DNA of 64,000 nt, from contig NZ_JACHGO010000004.1 of NCBI RefSeq assembly GCF_014202345.1, forward strand, positions 186,001 through 250,000, given 5' to 3'. Origin of the DNA: Desulfovibrio intestinalis (GTDB lineage: Bacteria > Desulfobacterota > Desulfovibrionia > Desulfovibrionales > Desulfovibrionaceae). This document shows, one piece after another, positions 41,764-51,187 of this stretch. The notes beneath the pieces were generated by a model. It made no database searches. It saw nothing but the letters and a program-made list of their open reading frames with translations, and had not been told where the DNA came from. Made by a program: the position numbers and the translations under genes. Within the stretch, counting starts at the first letter, position 1. Each line of letters begins with the position of its first letter.

Positions 41764-41808
41764 CAAAAAACACTGGGGATACCGTACAGTATCCCCAGTG
41801 TTTTTTTG
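41764..41808. terminator. Bidirectional terminator between cupin and aldA
   Basis: AAAAAACACTGGGGATA pairs with TATCCCCAGTGTTTTTT around an 8-nt loop, with A- and T-runs on both sides, serving the converging cupin and aldA genes. Confidence 0.9.
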
Positions 41809-41833
41809 TTTTCTATTTGTGACAACCCGAAAT

Positions 41834-41983
41834 CAGAGCATTTTATCTTTGAAAAAGCTTACATGCTCTGCGCTGCACAAGCGTGCAGTGCGCCACAATG
41901 CGGTTTGGGTTCTGCAGAAAATCGCATCTTCCGGCAGAATGACAACTTTGAAACGTACTGCATTTCAAGGTCGCTCTGCTCTA
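41834..41983. mobile_element. 150-bp MITE-like element, copy C (inverted)
   Basis: Reverse-complement copy of the elements at 9131 and 46970: starts CAGAGCATTTTATCTTTGAA and ends CTCTGCTCTA, with the same internal GTGCAGC and TTCTGC hairpins. Lies between terminator and aldA stop. Confidence 0.8.
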
Positions 41984-42011
41984 GAATAGATTATCCTACG
42001 GGCTGAGCTGC

Positions 42012-43448
42012 CTAATACTGAATATAGGCAACGTGGGTTTGCAGGTATTCCATAAGACCGTGCTTGCCGTCGGCTCCGCCAATGCCAGACTTGCGCCAGC
42101 CAGCGTGGAAGCCCTGCATGGCCTCAAAGTTTTCGCGGTTTACATAGGTTTCGCCAAACTTCAGCTTGTTCACCGCCTCAAGGGCGCTGCTGATATTGCG
42201 CGTGTATATGGAAGATGTCAGGCCGTATTCGCAGTCATTGGACAAGGCAATGGCCTCATCCAGATCGCGGAAGGTCAGCATGGGCAGCACCGGGCCGAAC
42301 ACTTCCTTACGCACGATTTCCATATTCTGATGGCAGTTGCGCAACAGGGTCGGCGTGTAAAAATAGCCGTTGCCCCGTGGAGCACGCGCGCCGCCGGTGA
42401 CTGTTTCTGCCCCGTCAGCCTGGGCACGGGCCACCATGCCTTCAATTTTAGCAAGATGTTCCGCGCTGATCTGGCTGCACATATCCGGCGCAGGATCGTC
42501 AAAGGGATTGCCAAGACGCACATTATTGAATGCCACCGCCAGTTTTTCGGCAAACTGGTCGGCAATGCTTTCATGCACATAAAGGCGTTCGGCGCAGTTG
42601 CACACCTGACCGCTGAAGATGGTACGCGAGGCAGTGATGGCCTTGACGGCCAGGTCCTGATCCGCATCCAGGCACACAATGGCCGGAGCCTTGCCGCCCA
42701 GTTCCAGCGAAACCTTGGTAACGTTTTCAACGCTGGCAGCAATAATGCGCTGCCCGGCTTCGACGCTGCCCGTAAGGGAAACCATGTCTGCCTGCGGGCT
42801 GGAGGCAAGAGCCTCGCCCATGCTGCTGCCGCCGCCAGTGATGATATTAAGCACGCCAGCTGGCAGGTCCACTTCTTCGGCCACCAGCCGCGCAAATTCC
42901 ATCGTGGTGGCCGGGGCCACACTGCTGGGTTTGATGACGGCGGTGCAGCCCACCAGCAGTGATGGGGCAACCTTGCGGGCCATGACGAAGAAGGGGAAGT
43001 TCCAGGGGCAGATGCCCACGACCACGCCGATGGGCTGCCGATACAGCAGGATATTTTCGCGCGGGCGGTCACTTTGGATGATCTCGCCTTCATAAATGCG
43101 CGCCCAGCCAGCGTAGTAGTCAAAATAGTCTGCCGTAAAATCCACTTCAACCTGGGCAAGGGGGTGGGTTTTGGCTTGTTCATCGGCCAGAATGCGGCCC
43201 AGTACCAAACGATTTTTACGAATGACCGCCGCGAACTTTTTCAGATATTCCGCACGCGCCGCCGACGTCAGGGCGGCCCAGCCGCTCTGCGCCCTGTGGG
43301 CCGCTTCCAGAGCCGCCATTGCATCTTCACGCCCGCCATTGGGCGTATGGGCCATTATTTTTCCGGTCGAGGGGTTTTCAACTTCAATCATTGAATCCGA
43401 GAGACCGGGTACCAGCTTACCGTTGATGAACTGCAAATATGTACGCAT
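42012..43448 (-). CDS. aldA: Aldehyde dehydrogenase, lactaldehyde/glycolaldehyde type (AldA-like)
   Basis: 478-residue NAD-dependent aldehyde dehydrogenase. Long identical stretches with E. coli AldA as I recall it: FTADYIDYMAEWARRYEGEIIQSDRP-like segment here as YEGEIIQSDRPRENILL, the C-terminal NRENFEAMQGFHAGWRKSG and GGADGKHGL. Catalytic Cys in SGQVCNCAER, general-base Glu in LELGGKAP, cofactor turn in LTGSVEAGQ. It could oxidise lactaldehyde or glycolaldehyde, and might take the acetaldehyde made by IslA, though that is only inference. Single gene with its own upstream region. Confidence 0.92.
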   Translation of the reverse strand: MRTYLQFINGKLVPGLSDSMIEVENPSTGKIMAHTPNGGREDAMAALEAAHRAQSGWAALTSAARAEYLKKFAAVIRKNRLVLGRILADEQAKTHPLAQVEVDFTADYFDYYAGWARIYEGEIIQSDRPRENILLYRQPIGVVVGICPWNFPFFVMARKVAPSLLVGCTAVIKPSSVAPATTMEFARLVAEEVDLPAGVLNIITGGGSSMGEALASSPQADMVSLTGSVEAGQRIIAASVENVTKVSLELGGKAPAIVCLDADQDLAVKAITASRTIFSGQVCNCAERLYVHESIADQFAEKLAVAFNNVRLGNPFDDPAPDMCSQISAEHLAKIEGMVARAQADGAETVTGGARAPRGNGYFYTPTLLRNCHQNMEIVRKEVFGPVLPMLTFRDLDEAIALSNDCEYGLTSSIYTRNISSALEAVNKLKFGETYVNRENFEAMQGFHAGWRKSGIGGADGKHGLMEYLQTHVAYIQY

Positions 43449-43796
43449 GTTCTCTCCTTGGTTTGCATCAACTTAGCCATAAAAAAGAGTTAAGGTAAAG
43501 CCGCCCGGAAATGCCGCAGTGACGCGCCCTGGCGTCCCACGCATTGAACCTTGCCGTAATACTTGCCGTTCTCAATACCAGTCAACGCAAGCCTTAAACC
43601 CAACTCCCCCCACACACAGGCAAACTGCGCTTGCCCGCCATTTCCTGTAATCCCCAGTAGTGACATTCTGTAATCCGTCACCACAGAAAGGAGAGCTGCG
43701 GTGTGCAAGCCAAGCTTTTTATTATTTTTTATCATCAAAAATTAGTTAGTTAGCCCTGATAATGACAGCAGGAGAAATCTTTCTTCAGGAGAGTTA

Positions 43797-43846
43797 TTGA
43801 CATATGCCATAAAATGGCCATATTTTATTTATGACATATGTCAATA
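43797..43846 (+). promoter_or_regulatory. Promoter with paired TGACATATGYCA operators
   Basis: TTGACA (43797-43802), 18-nt spacer, TATTTT (43821-43826). Two 12-bp sites, TGACATATGCCA (43798-43809) and the perfect palindrome TGACATATGTCA (43833-43844), cover the -35 and the start point, and the outer TATTGACATATG/CATATGTCAATA arms form a long dyad. The rest of 43449-43796 shows no gene. Confidence 0.6.
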
Positions 43847-43899
43847 AATGTATGCGCCACTGTGGCGTATACCCACCAACTAAATTGAGGAGATTTACT

Positions 43900-44280
43900 A
43901 TGTATGATAGCAATTCTACAGGCCGCAGAAGCGCAGGCCAGCATTCAGGACACGGCTTTGGCAGATGCGGCAGAAGGGCCACCACAGACGCCATGGCCCC
44001 CGAAGGAATGTCGTATGGCGGGATGTGCGAGGAAGACATGCGTCAGGGCGGAATGCAGCAGAACGGCATGGGGCAAAATGGCATGCGCATGCGCCACGGA
44101 AGACGACACGGCGCTTGCCAGGGCATGTGCCAGGGCAACCAGAACGAAGGGCGTGCCCCTGCCCAAGGCTGTCGTCAGGCGCATGGCCGCGGACACGGAC
44201 ACGGTATGTGCCGTGACCGGAATATGGATTCCGCTCCTGCCTGCCCAACTGTCTGCCCCACAAGCGACGACGCCAACTAG
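43900..44280 (+). CDS. Met/His/Gly/Cys-rich small protein
   Basis: 126-residue hydrophilic protein with biased composition: repeated GM, GH and MRHGRRHG stretches, several Cys (CQGMCQGN, MCRD, CPTVCPT) and few aliphatic residues. It has no signal peptide or known domain. It resembles the MGxG-rich proteins (DUF5320-like) often found beside DUF134 regulators and dinitrogenase-cofactor-like genes; that link is from memory. AGGAGATTTACT precedes the ATG. A role in binding soft metal ions is plausible from composition but unproven. It sits behind an operator-promoter and upstream of the DUF134 gene. Confidence 0.7.
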   Translation: MYDSNSTGRRSAGQHSGHGFGRCGRRATTDAMAPEGMSYGGMCEEDMRQGGMQQNGMGQNGMRMRHGRRHGACQGMCQGNQNEGRAPAQGCRQAHGRGHGHGMCRDRNMDSAPACPTVCPTSDDAN

Positions 44281-44288
44281 CCGTTTTT

Positions 44289-44355
44289 GCTTTGAAAAAG
44301 GTTAATCTGGTCTAGAACAGATTAACCTTGAAAATGTGTATTTTCAAAGTTTAAT
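44289..44355. repeat. Two MITE-like family ends joined head to head
   Basis: A right-hand end (CTTTGAAAAAGGTTAATCTG, then GTCTA) meets a left-hand end (TAGAACAGATTAACCTTGAA) at TCTAGA (44311-44316). No interior follows. The gap 44356-44738 also holds an inverted repeat CATCCGTA (44408)/TACGGATG (44450). Confidence 0.6.
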
Positions 44356-44738
44356 ACAAACTAGTTACGGCGCTTAATCGCACAAATAAATAGCCGTAAG
44401 TCTTCATCCGTAGCTTCGCGGCAGCCGTCGCCCCAAGAGCTTACGGATGGCGACAGCGATTGCATGGAAAAAACAGGGTTGTTACACATGCTGTCTTTAG
44501 GCGTAGTTTCCTTCGTCACAACGCTTAAAGCCTGCATAGCAACGACTGAAGCTGCGCTTGCGCCTCAACGGCGGGCGTTTGCTCACGCAGCCACCTGAGC
44601 ATTTCAAAACAGAGCAGATAAACAGTTGCACTATGAGTCAGTTTGCGAGCCAGCGCGCCTTTGCCGCCGATCCGTATCTTCTGATGCCATAAGGCCGCTC
44701 CCTGCCGGGACGGCTTCACGTTTTACCAAGAGAAGCTC

Positions 44739-45215
44739 ATGCCAAGACCCAAAAAATGGCGCAGAGTCTGCTGCATGCCCCAGAGCACCTGTTTCGGTCC
44801 AGTGGCCGGAACCGACGCCACTGTGGCTGAAACCGACGGCACTATGTCTACGGAGGAAACACAGGGGCGTGGCCGTGGAATGCGTCGCGGCATGCACGGT
44901 TCAGGGCACGGCGGGCGCAGAGGCCATGCCGGGCACGGCATGCACGGCGAAGCAGTCATTATGACCGTTGACCAGTACGAAACCGTGCGCCTTATTGATC
45001 TGGAAGGACTGACGCAGGAAGCTTGCGCTGAAAAAATGCAGATCGCGCGAACCACCGTGCAGAGCATCTATGCTGAGGCACGAAAAAAGCTGGCTGACGC
45101 GCTGGTGAACAGCAAGATGCTGCGCATTGAAGGCGGAGAATACAAACTCTGCGAGGATGCGGACGAACCGTGCGGGCATGGCGGTTGCCGCCACCACCAC
45201 AGGCAAGGCTTCTAG
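44739..45215 (+). CDS. DUF134-family HTH protein with Met/Gly/His insertion
   Basis: 158-residue DNA-binding-like protein. The N-terminus [14 protein letters not shown] and the region [34 protein letters not shown] (cited in parts: [38 protein letters not shown]) define DUF134. Between them (about residues 40-70) lies an insert of [11 protein letters not shown] and [10 protein letters not shown] repeats, like the composition of the small protein at 43900. The C-terminus ends [10 protein letters not shown]. It probably regulates metal or Fe-S/Mo cofactor genes; the insert may sense metal. Confidence 0.85.
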   Translation: MPRPKKWRRVCCMPQSTCFGPVAGTDATVAETDGTMSTEETQGRGRGMRRGMHGSGHGGRRGHAGHGMHGEAVIMTVDQYETVRLIDLEGLTQEACAEKMQIARTTVQSIYAEARKKLADALVNSKMLRIEGGEYKLCEDADEPCGHGGCRHHHRQGF

Positions 45216-45498
45216 AGCTTGCTGCACAGCCATTGAGCAACCGCTTACGGCTACACTTTAAACACATACATGCGTAAAAGTAAGTACCATCTTTTTTAAA
45301 CGTATATAGGCGCTTGCCCTCGGATAGAAAACACGCCGTTCAGCGATCCGAAAAACCGCGCAAACGCGCACGGCCCTGGGGCATATGGGCGGGTGCATAT
45401 GTCTTGTGCACTCCTTGCGTTCACCGCTGCCAATAGGCCATTTCGAACATGCCCAAAGCACCGCAAAGCATCTTGGCTCTGAACAGCCGCCAGCCCAT

Positions 45499-45972
45499 TC
45501 AGACAGGGTCAGCTTCCTTGCACACGTCAACCCAAACGCCTCCGGTGATGCGCTCAAGTTCGTCCAGCGCGATTCTTACTGCATTGTTGGGCGCGCCCGC
45601 CGCTGGATATACAGGATCAAAACGCCGGAGGCTGGCATCCAGATAGATGCGCACATTGTCGTGTAACGCAAAAGGACACACGCCGCCCATCGGGTGGCCC
45701 ACCAGCTCCAGCAGATCTTCAGGTTTGATGAAGCGGGGTTTGCAGTTGAAGGTGTCCTTGAATTTGCGGTTGTCCAGCCGGGCCGTACCCATCACCACCA
45801 GCACCATAGGGCCGTCTGTTCCCATAACAGAAAGGCTCTTGGCAATACGTCCCGGCTCGCAGCCCACGGCTGCGGCAGCCAGATCCACAGTGGCGCTCGA
45901 CACCTCGAATTCCATATATGCCTCAGCCAGACCGTGACTCGCCAGCACGGCCTTTACTGCATCCACACGCAT
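45499..45972 (-). CDS. YbaK/ProX-type aminoacyl-tRNA deacylase
   Basis: 157-residue trans-editing domain protein. Conserved features: the AKSLSVMG lysine segment, VLVVMGTARLDNRKFKD, GHPMGGVCPFAL with the conserved Gly-Gly and Pro, and a C-terminal VWVDVCKEADPV. It should hydrolyse mischarged tRNA (Cys-, Ala- or Ser-type substrates), but the exact tRNA cannot be told. Gaps on both sides (45216-45498, 45973-46264) show no gene. Confidence 0.88.
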   Translation of the reverse strand: MRVDAVKAVLASHGLAEAYMEFEVSSATVDLAAAAVGCEPGRIAKSLSVMGTDGPMVLVVMGTARLDNRKFKDTFNCKPRFIKPEDLLELVGHPMGGVCPFALHDNVRIYLDASLRRFDPVYPAAGAPNNAVRIALDELERITGGVWVDVCKEADPV

Positions 45973-46264
45973 GACCCATCCTTGGTTTTACATTTCTCTG
46001 CAACATCAAGCTGCGACAGCAAAGCCAGATACAGCGTATGCCAGCCGTTGCGGCAGCATCCTGCTGATTATGGCCTTGCCAATGGGAGCACGTCATGCCA
46101 CCAATACAAAACGCCGCCCCAGATATTCTCATCCCGGCATGCTTTTCTTATTATATCAAAGAGAAGAAACCTTTATGCTGAGAGTACGGTTTTTGCCGCT
46201 CGACCAGGATAAAAGGGAAAATTCCATGCAGAAATAGCAGACAAGGCTTGCGTGACGGCACTGC

Positions 46265-46693
46265 CTAGCGCCTGAAAACCAGTGCCAGTCCAACCAGTAC
46301 CAGCACGAAACCCAAAAGCCGCGGCCAGCCAAAGGGCGTCACGGGCAGGCCAAACCAGCCGTAGTTGTCTATAACAGCCGCCATAAGCAGGTTGCCAAAA
46401 ATCATTGCCAAAGCCGTTGCCAGCACTCCGATACGCGGCACGGCAATGATGGTGTTCAGCACCATAATGGCCCCGAAAATACCGCCAATCCATTGCCATG
46501 ACGGCGTTTCAGCCACCCGCCAGATCTGCCCGCGCCCAAAAAACAGCGTGGCCAGCCCTAGAAACAATGCCCCGCAGGCAAAAGAAATAAAACTGCTTTC
46601 CAGAACGCCCACGGTGCGGCTCAAGGCCGCGTTAATGGGCGACTGCATGGCCGTCAGGCAGCCTGCCAGAATCATGAGAGCAATGTACAGCAT
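46265..46693 (-). CDS. YdcZ/DUF606-type DMT-superfamily permease
   Basis: 142-residue membrane protein with five hydrophobic helices. QSPINAALSRTVG, SFISFACGALFL and GGIFGAIMVLNTIIAVPRIG are the DUF606 signatures, and a C-terminal LLGFVLVLVGLALVF helix closes the chain. GGAGGGG lies just upstream of the ATG. Members work as half-transporters or dimers; substrate unknown. Confidence 0.85.
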   Translation of the reverse strand: MLYIALMILAGCLTAMQSPINAALSRTVGVLESSFISFACGALFLGLATLFFGRGQIWRVAETPSWQWIGGIFGAIMVLNTIIAVPRIGVLATALAMIFGNLLMAAVIDNYGWFGLPVTPFGWPRLLGFVLVLVGLALVFRR

Positions 46694-46969
46694 AACCCCT
46701 CCGGCAAGGTCTGAGGGTAGGAGCGCCCTTAATATAAAGACACTCCGGCGGCGACGAGTGACCGCCGCAAGATATTCGCCGCCGTATGGCTGGTGCAAGA
46801 TGGTCACCGAAAAGTGGCAGCCGAAAAATGTTTGGCACAAACCGTCCGCGCCGTGCGCATACGTCAGCTCACAGGATGAATATGGATCGAGGTCAAACAG
46901 TGGTGGCCCTGCTGCCTTTCACACGTGCAGAACCCGCAGCGCAGAAGACACTTGCAGAAGCCGCCGTGC

Positions 46970-47120
46970 TAGAGCAGATTAACTTTGAAATTCATTATAT
47001 TTCAAAGTTGTCATTCTGCCGAAAAATGCGATTTTCGGCAGAATCCACGCCGCGTTGCGGCGCGCTGCACGCTTGTGCAGCGTTAGAGCATTTAAACTTT
47101 TTCAAAGTTAAAATGCTCTA
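46970..47120. mobile_element. 151-bp MITE-like element, copy B
   Basis: Best-preserved copy: left end TAGAGCAGATTAACTTTGAA, right end TTTCAAAGTTAAAATGCTCTA. Internal hairpins include TTCTGCCGAAAA/TTTTCGGCAGAA and GCTGCACGCTTGTGCAGC. It lies between the converging-free gap upstream of the permease and the VOC gene stop. The rest of 46694-46969 shows no gene. Confidence 0.88.
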
Positions 47121-47162
47121 AAACCGTCGCGTAAAAACCACCATGCAAAACCCGCAGGCTGC

Positions 47163-47603
47163 TTATTCGCCGTTACGCAAAAAAGGCGTGAGGGCTACGG
47201 CTACAAGCAATCCTTCGGGACTGAGAAAACGGGTAACGGTCTGCCCCCACGGCTCCTGCTTCAGGCGCACCAGCATAGTGTAGCCGTTTTGCTCAAGCAC
47301 CTGCGTGGCGGATTCAATATCTTCCACATCCAGCTCAAGCCATGCCTGAGGCACAGGCACCTCTTCCGGCCACTGCGCAGTGCCGAAGCAGGAAAGCGCG
47401 GCCTTGTCCAGAGGCCAAAGGGCAAAATGCTTCACGCCTTCCACGGCCTGCGTGTGCCAGTAGCCTTCATAACCTTCGGTGTGTTCAAGTGGCAGGCCGA
47501 ACATGTCCCTGTACAGATGTTCGCTTTCCTGCTGCCTGTTCACCACAGGGCCGAAGCCAGAAACAAAAAGAACTTTTATACCTTGCGGCAGATTGGGCTG
47601 CAT
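47163..47603 (-). CDS. VOC-superfamily (glyoxalase-like) protein
   Basis: 146-residue protein with the paired beta-alpha-beta-beta-beta modules of the vicinal oxygen chelate fold: IKVLFVSGFGPVVNRQQESEHLYRDMFGLPL, cited as YRDMFGLPL, with EGVKHFALWPLD and WLELDVEDIESATQVLEQNG. Possible metal ligands are His in KHFALW and Glu in WLELDV. Start at 47603 follows GGAG. The substrate is unknown; it resembles antibiotic-resistance or dioxygenase-type VOC proteins only in fold. Confidence 0.8.
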   Translation of the reverse strand: MQPNLPQGIKVLFVSGFGPVVNRQQESEHLYRDMFGLPLEHTEGYEGYWHTQAVEGVKHFALWPLDKAALSCFGTAQWPEEVPVPQAWLELDVEDIESATQVLEQNGYTMLVRLKQEPWGQTVTRFLSPEGLLVAVALTPFLRNGE

Positions 47604-47683
47604 TGCTGTCTCCAAACCGGGCAAGGTTTCGTGCCGGACACAGGGCTTCAACCCCGGTCCGGCACGGTGCCCTGTTTCTGTTC

Positions 47684-48637
47684 TTACTCTGCGAAAATGC
47701 CCTTGGGCAGCGCGCCGAAAACAGCTTCATAGCGCTGACGGAAGCTCGCCGGGGTAATGACGTGCTCCTGCGTGCCCATTTTTTCCAGGGCAAAGCTGGC
47801 GCTGACAGAGCCCAGCTTGGCGGCTTCGGGCATGGCAAGACCATGCACCAGCCCCTTGATGAGGCCAGCCCGGTGGGCGTCGCCCGCTCCGGTGGGGTCC
47901 AGCACCTTATCAATGGGCACAGGGGCAATGTGAACGGTTTCGCCCTGGCCGCGTACCTGTGCGCCTTCCGCGCCAAGTGTCGTCACAAGCCAGCTGGTGC
48001 GGGCCGCAATTTCGTCTTCGCTCTTGCCCGTGGCCTTGCAGATCATGTTCAGTTCATAGTCGTTGGTGATGCAGGCCAGGGAGCCTTCAATGGCTTCCAG
48101 CAGCTCTTCGCTGGTGAGCACGGGCAACTGCTGGCCGGGATCAAAAATATAGGGCACGCCCTTTTCGCGGTACATGCGGGGCAGACGGCGCATGTCTTCC
48201 ACATTGCCGGGCGACACAATGGCGATGTCCTGCCGGGCATCCATGCCGGGGAAGTCGTACACGGCGGGCAGGGTCATTGCGCCGGGGTAAAACCCGGTGA
48301 TCTGGTTGCTGTTCAGGTCTGTGGTGATATAGCACAGAGCCGTGAACACATCTTCCGCACGGCGAATGCCGTCCAGGGGCAGACCATGCGAGGCCAGCGT
48401 TTGGGCGTAGGACTCAAAATCGCGCCCGGCGGCAGCCACAATTACGGGCTTTTCATCAAGCAGGGCAAGAGTATAGGCGATATTGCCCGCGCAGCCGCCA
48501 CGCCTTTCGTCCATGCCGTCCACCATAAAGCTGACATTAATCATGTGCAGCTTGTCCATGAGAATATGGTCCTGAAAATTACCGGGAAAGGTCATGATGC
48601 GGTCAAAGGCCAGCGAACCGGAAACGTAAATGGCCAT
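47684..48637 (-). CDS. PfkB-family carbohydrate/nucleoside kinase
   Basis: 317-residue ribokinase-fold kinase. GGCAGNIAYTLALL is the first PfkB signature and VLDPTGAGDAHRAGLIKG the second, with the catalytic Asp in GAGDA. The family usually has GAGDxF; here the sixth residue is His. Annotated relatives are often called adenosine kinase. NDYELNMICKATG and FDPGQQLPVL shape the ATP site. The substrate cannot be fixed from sequence alone. Followed by the VOC gene after 80 nt. Confidence 0.88.
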   Translation of the reverse strand: MAIYVSGSLAFDRIMTFPGNFQDHILMDKLHMINVSFMVDGMDERRGGCAGNIAYTLALLDEKPVIVAAAGRDFESYAQTLASHGLPLDGIRRAEDVFTALCYITTDLNSNQITGFYPGAMTLPAVYDFPGMDARQDIAIVSPGNVEDMRRLPRMYREKGVPYIFDPGQQLPVLTSEELLEAIEGSLACITNDYELNMICKATGKSEDEIAARTSWLVTTLGAEGAQVRGQGETVHIAPVPIDKVLDPTGAGDAHRAGLIKGLVHGLAMPEAAKLGSVSASFALEKMGTQEHVITPASFRQRYEAVFGALPKGIFAE

Positions 48638-48737
48638 AGGGTCCTCGCGTTATATGGTGAACAAATATTTGTTGAAAACTGTCTGGCAGATTCAGACAGG
48701 CTCTGCCCGCCTCAAAGACCCGAATCCCGCATTACCG

Positions 48738-49067
48738 TCATGATTCGGACATGGGCGGCTGGCTGTTTTCCTGAATCCAGTGCAGAAAAGGCCCATGCCC
48801 CGCCTCAATGGGCACAGCCACAATGCAGGGCACCTCATAGGGGTGCAGGCGCCTAACCGCCTCTTCAAAGGCAGGCAGGGCCGCGCGGCTAACCTGAGCC
48901 AGCAGCAGGCATTCTGCCTCGTCGTGAACTTCGCCGCGCCAACGGTATATGGAGCGCGCCCCGGGCACGATATTTACCCCTGCTGCAAGCCCCTCGCCCA
49001 CCAGGGCGCGGGCAAGATCAAGGGCAAGCGTTTCATGGGGCGCAGTGACGTAAACGAGAAATGACAT
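48738..49067 (-). CDS. cutA: CutA-family divalent-cation tolerance protein
   Basis: 109-residue trimeric ferredoxin-like-fold protein. NIVPGARSIYRWRGEVHDEAE and HPYEVPCIVAVPIEAG match the family motifs. Despite the name, its molecular role remains uncertain. Downstream gap to 48638 is short; upstream 49068-49364 shows no gene. Confidence 0.93.
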   Translation of the reverse strand: MSFLVYVTAPHETLALDLARALVGEGLAAGVNIVPGARSIYRWRGEVHDEAECLLLAQVSRAALPAFEEAVRRLHPYEVPCIVAVPIEAGHGPFLHWIQENSQPPMSES

Positions 49068-49364
49068 GCTGTGCCTCCGCCGTGGGATCTGAGGGCAAGG
49101 TTATACCCAAACGCGCAAAAAACAAAGACCGCAACAGGCGGCAAGGCCACAGCACGAACGCGCAGCACTGCTTGTATGCGGCCGGATTCACAATCCGCGC
49201 TGTTTTTGCAGGATTATCACGCCACATCCAGCAAGGCGCACATTGATTTTATACACGCAAAGCCACAGAATCAATGACGCACACGCAATGCCAACTACGG
49301 ATATGGGCACGGCATCAGCCTCACGCACCTTGCGGGCATTTTGCGCCTATGGCATAGGACAGCC

Positions 49365-50051
49365 ATGAAGGCGAAAAATATCCGTCAGGCGAGAGCGCAA
49401 AAAATACTTGAGGCATTGCGAACCCGCTATCCTTCTCCCCGCACGCATCTGGATGCGGCAACCGCGTGGCAGTTGCTGGTAGCCACGGTTCTTGCCGCCC
49501 AGTGTACGGACGCCAGGGTCAATACCGTGACCCCGGAACTGTTCCGCCGCTGGCCCGGCCCCAGCGACATGACGAAGGCGGCCATTGAAGAAATTGAGGC
49601 GATCATCCGCCCCACAGGCTTTTATCACAGCAAGGCAAAAAATCTGCTGGGGGCTGCGATTCGCGTGTGCGAAGTTTACGGCGGTCAGGTGCCAAAAACC
49701 CTTGAAGAGCTCATTACCCTGCCCGGTGTGGCGCGCAAGACTGCGAATGTGGTGATGTTCGGGGCCTTCGGCATCAACGAGGGACTTGCTGTAGACACGC
49801 ACGTCAAGCGTATCAGCTATCGTCTGGGGCTTACTGAAGCAACCGACCCTGTTCCCATTGAGCGCGACCTTATGGAACTTTTTCCGCGTGAGGAATGGGG
49901 CGATGTGAACCACCGCATGGTCTGGTTTGGGCGCGAGGTCTGTGAGGCGCGCAAGCCCCTTTGCGGCCAGTGTGAGATGGCAGATTTTTGCCCGAAGCTC
50001 GAACCGCCCAAAACGCCCCGACCGCAACGCAGCAAAAAATCAAAGCCTTAA
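49365..50051 (+). CDS. nth: Endonuclease III (DNA glycosylase/AP lyase)
   Basis: 228-residue base-excision repair enzyme for oxidised pyrimidines. Helix-hairpin-helix with catalytic Lys in LPGVARKTANVV, catalytic Asp in AVDTHVKRISYRLG, and the [4Fe-4S] loop CX6CX2CX5C in CEARKPLCGQCEMADFC. AGGA is upstream of the chosen ATG; an ATG at 49341 is in frame but less well placed. Basic C-terminal tail. Confidence 0.96.
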   Translation: MKAKNIRQARAQKILEALRTRYPSPRTHLDAATAWQLLVATVLAAQCTDARVNTVTPELFRRWPGPSDMTKAAIEEIEAIIRPTGFYHSKAKNLLGAAIRVCEVYGGQVPKTLEELITLPGVARKTANVVMFGAFGINEGLAVDTHVKRISYRLGLTEATDPVPIERDLMELFPREEWGDVNHRMVWFGREVCEARKPLCGQCEMADFCPKLEPPKTPRPQRSKKSKP

Positions 50052-50165
50052 GAAATATGTTTCCCCGTCGATGAGAACTACAGCGCTCTGCCATTCGGCC
50101 AGCGCCCCCGTCTCTTTATTCAAGACTCAGCCGTCCACTCGGCTCGGACATACAGGATGGAAGCC

Positions 50166-51119
50166 ATGTCGCAAAACAGCTTGCTCAACGTCAACAACAA
50201 TGAACTTGAAATCATTGAATTTATTATAGACGAAAAGCAGCCTGACGGCAGCTCCTACAGTGGGCACTACGGCATCAACGTGGCCAAGGTGCTCGAAATC
50301 ATTCGCCTGCCCAATATCACCAGCGTACCCAGCAAGTGCGACTCGTCGGTGCTGGGCACCTTCAACTTGCGGGGCAAGGTGCTGCCCATCCTCAATCTTG
50401 CCACATGGCTTGGCAAAACAATGACCGAAGAATCCAACGCCAAGGTCATTGTAACGGAATTCAGCGGAGTGCAGGCCGCATTTCTTGTTTCGTCCGTCAC
50501 CAGCATCCACCGCATGACCTGGGACCGCATCGAGCCGCCGAACCAGTATGTGCAGACATACTCGCGCGACAGTATCACCGGGGTTCTGCGCATTCAGAAC
50601 AGGGTACTCTTTATTCTGGATATGGAAAAAATTCTGGCCAGTCTGGACAGCACGCTGGACATGTCGCAGATCAAGGTGGACACCTCGCCCGTTGAAGGCG
50701 CGGCCCAGTTTCACCTGCTTGTGGCAGACGATTCCAATTCGCTGCGGCACATCATCAAGTCTTCGCTGCAAAAGTCCGGCTTTCAGGTCACAGCTGTGGC
50801 CAGCGGACGCGAAGCGTGGGAGTTTTTGCAAAAAACCCGTGATGAAGCGCAAAACGAAGGCAAGGAACTTACCGATATTGTGCATCTGGTTATCTCTGAC
50901 ATCGAAATGCCCGAGATGGACGGCCATATGCTCACGGCTAAAATACGCGACACTCCCGGCATGAGCACCCTGCCCATCATCCTTTTCTCTTCGCTCATCA
51001 CCGAGGCCCTGTACGCCAAAGGCGTCAAGGTGGGGGCAGACAAGCAGGTTTCCAAACCCGACCTCCCCGGCCTGAGCAAAATCATTCGCGAGCTCATCGC
51101 GGAAAAGCTGAACAAATAA
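50166..51119 (+). CDS. cheV: CheV chemotaxis protein (CheW-REC)
   Basis: 317-residue coupling protein with an N-terminal CheW domain (YGINVAKVLEIIRLPNIT, GTFNLRGKVLPILNLATWLG) and a C-terminal receiver domain (LLVADDSNSLRHII, phospho-accepting Asp in LVISDIEMPEMDG, conserved Lys in DKQVSKPDL). It couples receptors to CheA and can act as phosphate sink or adaptation factor. The first ATG at 50157 is too near its AGG; 50166 has AGGATGG at proper distance. Followed by a strong terminator. Confidence 0.95.
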   Translation: MSQNSLLNVNNNELEIIEFIIDEKQPDGSSYSGHYGINVAKVLEIIRLPNITSVPSKCDSSVLGTFNLRGKVLPILNLATWLGKTMTEESNAKVIVTEFSGVQAAFLVSSVTSIHRMTWDRIEPPNQYVQTYSRDSITGVLRIQNRVLFILDMEKILASLDSTLDMSQIKVDTSPVEGAAQFHLLVADDSNSLRHIIKSSLQKSGFQVTAVASGREAWEFLQKTRDEAQNEGKELTDIVHLVISDIEMPEMDGHMLTAKIRDTPGMSTLPIILFSSLITEALYAKGVKVGADKQVSKPDLPGLSKIIRELIAEKLNK

Positions 51120-51151
51120 CTGGCAGAAACGAACGGGCGCCCCTTTGAAAG

Positions 51152-51187
51152 GCCTGAGTTTCACTGCAGAAACTCAGGCTCTTTTCG
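51152..51187 (+). terminator. Terminator of cheV
   Basis: GCCTGAGTTTC (51152-51162) pairs perfectly with 51169-51179 around ACTGCA, followed by TCTTTTCG. Confidence 0.85.

Noticed and set aside
43570..43600. GG...CTTGC on the minus strand upstream of aldA as a sigma-54 promoter
   Set aside because: Only the GG and TTGC cores match; the rest of the -24 box does not, unlike the two good sites in the sulfonate block.
43490..43738. Open frame of 82 codons upstream of aldA on the minus strand
   Set aside because: No recognisable domain and no ribosome site; treated as non-coding.
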